From positions 1 to 10,497 of the forward strand of contig PUMK01000031.1 in NCBI GenBank assembly GCA_003551325.1: a stretch of DNA of 10,497 bases, written 5' to 3'. The DNA comes from Candidatus Acetothermia bacterium (GTDB taxonomy: Bacteria > Bipolaricaulota > Bipolaricaulia > Bipolaricaulales > Bipolaricaulaceae). The position numbers and the translations under genes were made by a program. Shown piece after piece: positions 1 through 4,670 of this stretch (its first letter is position 1; every line of letters begins with the position of its first letter). The notes under the pieces are model-generated. The model had not been told where the DNA came from. It saw only the letters and a list, made by a program, of their open reading frames with translations, and searched no databases.

Positions 1-330
1 CGCCTCGCCTGCGGCCCTTGCAGTGCATCCGTCGCCGGCCTCGTCTCCACAGCACCGGGAATAGTTCTAGGTGGAGATCTAGTTCTAAGTTCTGAGTTCG
101 AGGTGCTAGGGGAAGGGCAGGTGATGCTGGCGCTCCTCGGCGTGGTTCCGGTCAAGGTGACCGACGAAGGCGGCCCCATCTCCACCGGAGACCTCCTCAT
201 CGTCTCCTCTACCCCCGGATATGCGATGCGCTGGGACCTGGACACGGGAGGGTTCTGTGGCTTGGTAGGCAAGGCCCTGGAGCCTCACGAGCAAGGCGAG
301 GGCATGATCGAGGTGCTGCTGACGCGGTAG
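1..330 (+). CDS. 3' end of surface/tail-fibre-type protein (C-terminal domain only)
   Basis: The frame is open from base 1 to a TAG at 328-330, giving 109 residues of a protein that begins upstream of the window. A GTG at 103 is internal, because the same frame continues upstream with domain-like sequence (AGLVSTAPGIVLGG). The visible part carries a recognisable block: VSTAPG, then GVVPVKVTDEGGPISTGDLL, SSTPGYAMRW and VGKALEPHEQGEG before a hydrophobic end. From memory, this pattern (xVPVKV..GPI..GD.L..SSTPG.AM...GKAL) closes many bacterial cell-surface, beta-helix and phage tail-fibre-like proteins. Nothing catalytic can be read from this piece. It may be a trimerisation or capping domain, which is inference. 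The full protein type cannot be decided without the upstream sequence. Confidence 0.8.
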   Translation, partial: RLACGPCSASVAGLVSTAPGIVLGGDLVLSSEFEVLGEGQVMLALLGVVPVKVTDEGGPISTGDLLIVSSTPGYAMRWDLDTGGFCGLVGKALEPHEQGEGMIEVLLTR

Positions 331-334
331 CGGC

Positions 335-640
335 GTGAACTGGCGCGACATCATCGAGGCCGAACACCGGCGGACCCTCAAGATAGCCCAGGGCAACCAT
401 CCGGACTCAGTGGCGGTGCTGGCGTTCAGCGATCATTTTCTGCGGGCGTCGCCGACTGATATAACTACTCTGGTTTCCGGAGCTTGTGGGTCCAGCCTGT
501 TGAACTGCGCGGGAGGTGCGGTAGTCCCCCCGCAACGCGGCAGTTCGGAAGACCACGAACTCCAACTCCAACAGCATTCCAGCGATTCTGGCAAAGCCAT
601 TTCACGAAAATTTCACGTTTCTTTGACGCTCCGGATCTAG
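335..640 (+). CDS. doubtful short ORF, possible gene remnant
   Basis: A GTG-started frame of 101 codons begins five bases after the previous stop. Its first 35 or so codons look coding: mostly G/C-ending codons and an amphipathic start (NWRDIIEAEHRRTLKIAQ). From about base 440 the codon character disappears and the translation becomes low-quality. There is no convincing Shine-Dalgarno; the nearest GAGGTG lies about 20 bases upstream, inside the preceding gene. It may be the decayed 5' part of a gene, a very short real protein ending in junk, or chance. I do not recognise the sequence. Confidence 0.25.
   Translation: MNWRDIIEAEHRRTLKIAQGNHPDSVAVLAFSDHFLRASPTDITTLVSGACGSSLLNCAGGAVVPPQRGSSEDHELQLQQHSSDSGKAISRKFHVSLTLRI
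599..617 (+). repeat. direct repeat ATTTCACG x2, 11-bp spacing
   Basis: The octamer ATTTCACG occurs at 599-606 and again at 610-617, so the copies are 11 bp apart, close to one helical turn. The pair lies in a locally AT-rich patch 30-50 bp upstream of the ATG at 649, where a regulator site could sit. No clear -35/-10 pair can be placed around it, so a regulatory role is only a possibility. Confidence 0.25.
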
Positions 641-648
641 GGTGGTCC

Positions 649-873
649 ATGGCGGGCCAAATGGAGATCGGTGGGAGACGTCAGGCAACGTTCGTCCTGC
701 GCATGTGGGTGGAGGGTCCCAGCCCTGCTCCAGGAGGGAAGGTCCTCTGGCGCGGCGTAATCGAGCACATTCAGAACGGCGACCACCGGGCCTTCCAAGA
801 GCTCGACGTCGCGCTTGGCTTCATCGAGAAGAGACTCAAGTCTGAGACCGAACCCGAGGCCCGAGGGATGTGA
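649..873 (+). CDS. small conserved hypothetical protein (WRG..IEH type)
   Basis: This encodes 74 residues ending at TGA 871-873. The ATG at 649 is chosen because a GGGTGG stretch (640-645) lies just upstream and the sequence before it reads as non-coding; an in-frame ATG at 661 is an alternative. The core FVLRMWVEG...VLWRGVIEHIQNGD..AFQELDVALGFIEKRL resembles, from memory, small uncharacterised proteins of Chloroflexota and neighbours. Those share the plan of a beta strand FxLRIW, then WRGxIEHVxSGE, then a final FxxLxxxxxFIxxxL helix. There is no signal peptide, so it should be cytoplasmic. Function is unknown. It ends 94 bp before the serpin-domain gene, with no visible terminator, so co-transcription is possible but unproven. 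Confidence 0.65.
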   Translation: MAGQMEIGGRRQATFVLRMWVEGPSPAPGGKVLWRGVIEHIQNGDHRAFQELDVALGFIEKRLKSETEPEARGM

Positions 874-955
874 GTGCAGTAGTGAACTGGGCACAAAGGA
901 CGATCCACGGAATGGGGAATGGGGAGTGGGACAGGTAGAGGTGCACACGTCCCTA

Positions 956-962
956 AGGGAGG
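956..962 (+). promoter_or_regulatory. Shine-Dalgarno site for the serpin-domain gene
   Basis: AGGGAGG lies five bases before the ATG at 968. It decides the start: the open frame reaches further upstream to about 815, but only the ATG at 968 has both a ribosome site and an immediate signal peptide. Confidence 0.75.
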
Positions 963-967
963 CTGTC

Positions 968-2620
968 ATGCGCAGGAAGATGTTGGTTTTGGCGGGATTG
1001 GTTGTGGTTGTCGGGACGGGGCTGGCAGTCCATGCGGGGCCAGGACTCGACATCACCCGCGAGGTCATGGAGGGCTATCTCGACCCGAACGAACCTGGTG
1101 CCCTGCACAACTACGCCTACGTCACCGATGACGTGCTGTTCATCGACATGCTCACAGGCCGACCGTGGGCCACCAACAGGGCCGAGCTGGAGGAGGCCTT
1201 CCACTACCTCTACAACGTGGCGTTCCATGCTCATGCTGGCGATGGAAACCTCCTCGTCGGCAACGGCGTGGCCGTCTACGAGTGGACACTGGTCGGGAGG
1301 CACATCGGCGAGTTTGCCGGGATCCCGCCCAGCGGCCGGGAGGTACGGCTGCCCATGGTGGCCGTCTACGAACTGGAAGACCAACCGCCTTACCGGATCG
1401 AGAGGGCACGGATCTACATGAAGACGGGCCTTCTGTTGGAGCCGCTGCCAGTGGGCCCCATTGATGATGATCTCGCCGCGCTTGTCAGGGGCAACACCGC
1501 GTTTGCCCTGGCCCTCTTCGAGCGGATACGCTCTCAGGAGGGGAACTTGGTCTTCTCCCCCTTCAGCATATCCACTGCGCTGGGGATGACCTACGCTGGC
1601 GCCCGGGGAGAGACGGCACGCGAGATGATGCAGGTTCTGCGGTTCTACCTGCCCGAGCAGCAACTCCACACCGCCTTTGGTGACCTACTCAGCCAGTTCG
1701 ACGCAACGGACAAAGCCTACGAGCTGACCATCGCCAACGCCCTATGGGGCCAAAAGGGCTACGGGTTCCTGGACTCGTTCCTTGAGCTTGTGGAGCTGCA
1801 TTACGGGGCCGCCCTCCGCGAGGTCGACTTCAAGGATGCCGCCGAGGCCGCTCGCCTGGCAATCAACGACTGGGTCTCGCAGAAGACGCGCGGGTTGATC
1901 CCCGAACTCATCACGGAAGAGGATGTGGACCAGTTCACGCGGCTGGTGCTGGTCAACGCGATTTACTTCTACGGTGACTGGGCACTGCAGTTCAATCCTG
2001 ACCTCACTATGGACGACGACTTCCACCTCTCGGCCGACGAGACGGTGGAGGTCCCGATGATGCAGCAGATGGCCACGTTCGGCTACGCCGAGTTCGAGGA
2101 CCTGCAGGTCCTCGAGCTTCCCTATGAAGGGGATGACCTCTCCATGGTGGTGCTCCTTCCCAAGCCTGAGGTGCCCTTGTCGGTGCTGGAGGAGCGGCTG
2201 ACCTTGGAGAACCTGGATACCTGGCTGCGCGAGCTATGGGGTACTGAGGTCCGGGTGTACCTGCCTAAGTTCACTATGCGTACCCGACTGGAGCTTCAGG
2301 ACGTGCTCGCCGAGATGGGCATGCCCTTGGCGTTCTCCGGTCGCACTGATCCTGCGACCAGCCAACTGGTGGATGCAGATTTCTCCGGGCTGACTGGCGA
2401 ACGCGATCTGTGCGTGAGCAAGGTCATCCACGAGGCGTTCATCGAGGTGGACGAAGAGGGGACCGAGGCCGCCGCGGCCACTGCGGTCATCGTCCTCGCG
2501 CCGGTCCGGATGCCGCGACCTCCAATCGAGTTCCGTGCCGACCGACCGTTTCTCTTCCTGTTGCGCCACCAGCCAACCGGCAGCGTCCTGTTCTTTGGAC
2601 GTGTAAAGGACCCTCGGTGA
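968..2620 (+). CDS. exported SnoaL-like/serpin fusion protein
   Basis: The product has 550 residues. Residues 1-23 form a signal peptide (MRRK, hydrophobic core, VHA before the cut). Residues 24-160 read as a SnoaL-like ester-cyclase/NTF2-fold domain: YVTDDVLFIDMLTGRPW, VAVYEWTLVGRHIGEFAGIPPSG, and RARIYMKTGLL at the end. Residues 165-549 are a serpin: GNTAFALALFERI, LVFSPFSISTALGMTYAGARGET, IANALWGQKG, LVNAIYFYGDW, VLELPYEGDDLSMVVLLP and VYLPKFTM. The fold signature is F522-RADRPFLFLL. The hinge is inhibitory-type, EEGTEAAAAT at 496-505, with small residues at P12-P9, so it probably traps target proteases by loop insertion outside the cytoplasm. P1 is uncertain: strict counting from P15 (Gly498) gives Pro512, but the loop is four residues longer than in alpha-1-antitrypsin, so Arg514 or Met515 are also candidates. 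The NTF2-like domain has no evident role in inhibition. The serpin assignment is secure; the domain pairing is unusual. Confidence 0.93.
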   Translation: MRRKMLVLAGLVVVVGTGLAVHAGPGLDITREVMEGYLDPNEPGALHNYAYVTDDVLFIDMLTGRPWATNRAELEEAFHYLYNVAFHAHAGDGNLLVGNGVAVYEWTLVGRHIGEFAGIPPSGREVRLPMVAVYELEDQPPYRIERARIYMKTGLLLEPLPVGPIDDDLAALVRGNTAFALALFERIRSQEGNLVFSPFSISTALGMTYAGARGETAREMMQVLRFYLPEQQLHTAFGDLLSQFDATDKAYELTIANALWGQKGYGFLDSFLELVELHYGAALREVDFKDAAEAARLAINDWVSQKTRGLIPELITEEDVDQFTRLVLVNAIYFYGDWALQFNPDLTMDDDFHLSADETVEVPMMQQMATFGYAEFEDLQVLELPYEGDDLSMVVLLPKPEVPLSVLEERLTLENLDTWLRELWGTEVRVYLPKFTMRTRLELQDVLAEMGMPLAFSGRTDPATSQLVDADFSGLTGERDLCVSKVIHEAFIEVDEEGTEAAAATAVIVLAPVRMPRPPIEFRADRPFLFLLRHQPTGSVLFFGRVKDPR

Positions 2621-2903
2621 ACACGACAGCAGCCGCGCAAAACGTGATGCGTACAACGCCCAGGCGGATGGGCAGCGAGCGAGGACATGGTGTTTCTAGG
2701 TGGGCAGAGTGGGAGACGGAGCCCAAGACAACAGCATGTCTGCCGTGGGCCGTCGGTCAGCTCAAGCAGGCTGAAGAGAGGACCCGAAAGACCGTGACGG
2801 GAGGCCTGGTGAAGGCGAAAGGAGGTTACCGGAGAGGGCGGAGCTGGATGGCTAGACGATACCTTAAAAAGAGTGAGACACAAGGCACAAGGAGGGATAC
2901 AGG
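2621..2903. other. spacer between serpin-domain and caspase-like genes
   Basis: These 283 bases hold no convincing gene. The frame that ends at 2907 is open through the whole spacer but overlaps the serpin-domain gene and has poor coding character. Weak stems are visible (TGGGC 2701-2705 with GCCCA 2721-2725; TCAGC 2757-2761 with GCTGA 2770-2774), but no T-run follows, so no intrinsic terminator is called. A purine-rich stretch (2818-2843) precedes a possible 19-codon leader ORF. Confidence 0.5.
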
Positions 2904-2907
2904 ATGA
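2848..2907 (+). CDS. possible 19-codon leader ORF
   Basis: The ATG at 2848 follows a GGAG (2840-2843) and opens a 19-residue basic peptide, MARRYLKKSETQGTRRDTG. It stops at TGA 2905-2907, overlapping the caspase-like start codon as ATGA. Such an overlap could couple translation of the next gene. Against this, the caspase-like gene has its own strong ribosome site and the peptide has no recognisable sequence. Speculative. Confidence 0.2.
   Translation: MARRYLKKSETQGTRRDTG
2891..2897 (+). promoter_or_regulatory. Shine-Dalgarno site for the caspase-like gene
   Basis: GGAGGGA ends six bases before the ATG at 2904, directly ahead of a signal peptide, which fixes this start. Confidence 0.75.
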
Positions 2908-4310
2908 AGCGCATACAAGAGAGGAAGTCAATTCGACTGGTGGGGCTAGTCATGCTTGCGATGCTGATACTGCCGCTGTTAGGAGGGGCAGAGGAGAGCG
3001 CGCCGACTGCAACCCCACAGGCCATCCTGATCGAGGCCCTGCAGGCAAGTGAACCAGGGATGCTCGAGCTGTCCATCGACAAGGGATGCGGTGCAGTCTA
3101 CGAGCACGATGAGGAAATCCACATCACCGTAAGATCGCAGAACAGCGGTTACCTCTGGTTGGTGAACTTCCCCGCCGACAACGACAAGAAGCCGCACGTA
3201 ATCTTCCCGAACCAATACCAGCAGGACAACTATATCCAAGGAGGCGTGCAGTATACGATACCCGGCGACGAACTCTTCCCTTTCAGGTATATCGTGGTTC
3301 CACCTGATGGTAAAGACATCCTGCTTGCCGTAGTTACCGAGACGTACCGTGAGCTAACAAAGATCGACTTTACAGATATACTCACCGAGCTTGAGGGCAC
3401 ACCCACGCAGGAGGCCCAGGCCCTAGCATCGGCCGTGGCTGTTCTGCCCAGGGAGAACGAAGCGTTCGCCGCTGCGATGTGCTTTTTCTACACCGGGCAG
3501 GTCCCTCCCAGCGATGGCTGGGCCCTGTTCATAGGGCACAGCGCTTACCACAGAAACTGGCTCGAAAGCAAACTCTCACTAAGGGGTAGGAATGACACGC
3601 GTACTGTCTCGCTCCCCGATCAGGCCTACGGGGTCGCGGACGCGTTCGCCATGGCAGAAGTGCTGTCGGACTCCTTCACCCATCAACGGGTGCTAACAGG
3701 AGCTCAAGCTACGTACGAGGCTATACAAAGGGCGATCACCGGATGGTTGGCCCAGGCGCCAGCGGATGCAACCTTGCTGATCTACTACGCGGGACACGGG
3801 GTCCATGACTATGATGAAGCTGGAGTCGCTCAGACAGCGCTGGTTTCGTATGACTTGGAACTCATTCACGCTCAGCTGCTGGCTGAATGGTTGACGCAAC
3901 TGTCGGCGCAGAGGGTGGTCTTCATTGCAGATGCTTCCTTCGGGGGTACCACGACATACCAGCACAAGCGCACGTTCTGGATGCGCGGCGAATGGGTGAC
4001 CGATTTCCCTCCCCTGACCTGGGGCATGTGTGAACAGCTCGTGGACTACGCGGGTGCGTTTGGCTGGCCTGGGCAACTTGTGGCCATGTCTGCCGCACCC
4101 CCTGACGAGGTGGCAGAGGAAAGCGCAGCGTTCAATCATGGGGTGTACACATACCATCTACTGCAAGGCCTGCGTGGAGATGCCGACCTTTACGAGGACT
4201 CTGTGATTACAGCTGAAGAACTCCACTTCTACGTGCAGTACATGAGCGACCTGGATCCTCAGTTTGTCCAACTCACTGGACTGCCGGTTGAACTGATGGA
4301 GGTGAAGTAG
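2904..4310 (+). CDS. exported DUF4384/caspase-like protein, nucleophile Cys replaced by Ser
   Basis: The product has 468 residues. Residues 1-29 are a signal peptide with a basic start and a hydrophobic core ending GGA. Residues 53-147 match DUF4384, a beta-rich domain: LELSIDKG, EIHITVRSQNSGYLWLVNF, VIFPNQYQQDN, FRYIVVPP. Residues 206-450 match the caspase-like fold (Peptidase C14): WALFIGHSAY, AYGVADAFAMAEVLSD, LLIYYAGHG with the catalytic-position His298, VVFIADASFGG, then NHGVYTYHLLQGLRGDADL near the end. In active members the FIxD motif is followed by S/A and then the catalytic Cys (DSC or DAC). Here D343-A344 is followed by Ser345 (TCC, bases 3936-3938), one base from the Cys codon TGC. 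The protein is therefore probably a pseudo-caspase that binds without cutting, unless Ser works as nucleophile. It should act outside the cytoplasm. It lies 283 bp after the serpin-domain gene and 360 bp before the subtilase. Confidence 0.88.
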   Translation: MKRIQERKSIRLVGLVMLAMLILPLLGGAEESAPTATPQAILIEALQASEPGMLELSIDKGCGAVYEHDEEIHITVRSQNSGYLWLVNFPADNDKKPHVIFPNQYQQDNYIQGGVQYTIPGDELFPFRYIVVPPDGKDILLAVVTETYRELTKIDFTDILTELEGTPTQEAQALASAVAVLPRENEAFAAAMCFFYTGQVPPSDGWALFIGHSAYHRNWLESKLSLRGRNDTRTVSLPDQAYGVADAFAMAEVLSDSFTHQRVLTGAQATYEAIQRAITGWLAQAPADATLLIYYAGHGVHDYDEAGVAQTALVSYDLELIHAQLLAEWLTQLSAQRVVFIADASFGGTTTYQHKRTFWMRGEWVTDFPPLTWGMCEQLVDYAGAFGWPGQLVAMSAAPPDEVAEESAAFNHGVYTYHLLQGLRGDADLYEDSVITAEELHFYVQYMSDLDPQFVQLTGLPVELMEVK

Positions 4311-4353
4311 TGGGAAATCCGCCAACCACCTGAAGCGCATGGGCGGAAGCGAG

Positions 4354-4425
4354 GGGTGCCGTGGAGAGAAGGACAGGCGGAAACTCTTGGAGCGCCATTT
4401 CGCGGCTGCAAGCTCCACGGCACCC
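4354..4425 (+). repeat. perfect 13-bp inverted repeat with 46-base loop
   Basis: GGGTGCCGTGGAG at 4354-4366 is the exact reverse complement of CTCCACGGCACCC at 4413-4425. The loop contains a smaller stem, GGCG 4376-4379 with CGCC 4393-4396. The arms could pair in RNA as the base of a branched structure, or bind a protein as DNA. There is no T-tract after it, so it is not a standard terminator. Confidence 0.6.
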
Positions 4426-4656
4426 GGCCGCTGCACCACCCCGGGATGCAGCCCGAGGATGCTCGGATCGCAGCACAGACCGCCGCGACTGCTCGCCGAC
4501 GGCACGGGAACACGGGTGGGCATATGCGCGCGAAGTGAGATGAGCGGCTCAGGGTTACCGGCGGACCCGGGAACCGCACCGCTGGGAAAGGATCAGAGCA
4601 ACGGCAGCGGGGACCGGCCACCCTTTGTTGATGTAGGGTGAGCGTGCCCCGGTTTC

Positions 4657-4665
4657 GGAGGTGAT
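4657..4665 (+). promoter_or_regulatory. near-perfect Shine-Dalgarno site for the subtilase
   Basis: GGAGGTGAT matches the 16S anti-Shine-Dalgarno over nine bases. Its GGAGG core ends nine bases before the ATG at 4671, which selects that start. Confidence 0.8.
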
Positions 4666-4670
4666 GGGGA

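Larger units (their letters stand above)
4311..4670. other. gene-free spacer upstream of the subtilase
   Basis: These 360 bases contain only short frames with no ribosome site or recognisable translation. The GC-rich sequence carries a long perfect inverted repeat (4354-4366 with 4413-4425) and a small stem CCGAG-GATG-CTCGG (4453-4466). No T-run suggests an intrinsic terminator, and no clear sigma-70-type promoter is seen. It may be a structured leader of the subtilase mRNA; I recognise no known riboswitch or RNA gene. Confidence 0.45.

Noticed and set aside
909..935. G-quadruplex in the G-rich run before the serpin-domain gene
   Set aside because: Only three runs of three or more Gs are present (914-917, 921-924, 928-930), short of the usual four.
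953..1669. Open frame of 238 codons on the - strand
   Set aside because: It is antisense to the signal peptide and SnoaL-like domain of the serpin fusion, which has a Shine-Dalgarno and clear domain motifs on the + strand.
2701..2774. Intrinsic terminator after the serpin-domain gene
   Set aside because: The stems are only five bp long and no T-run follows either one.
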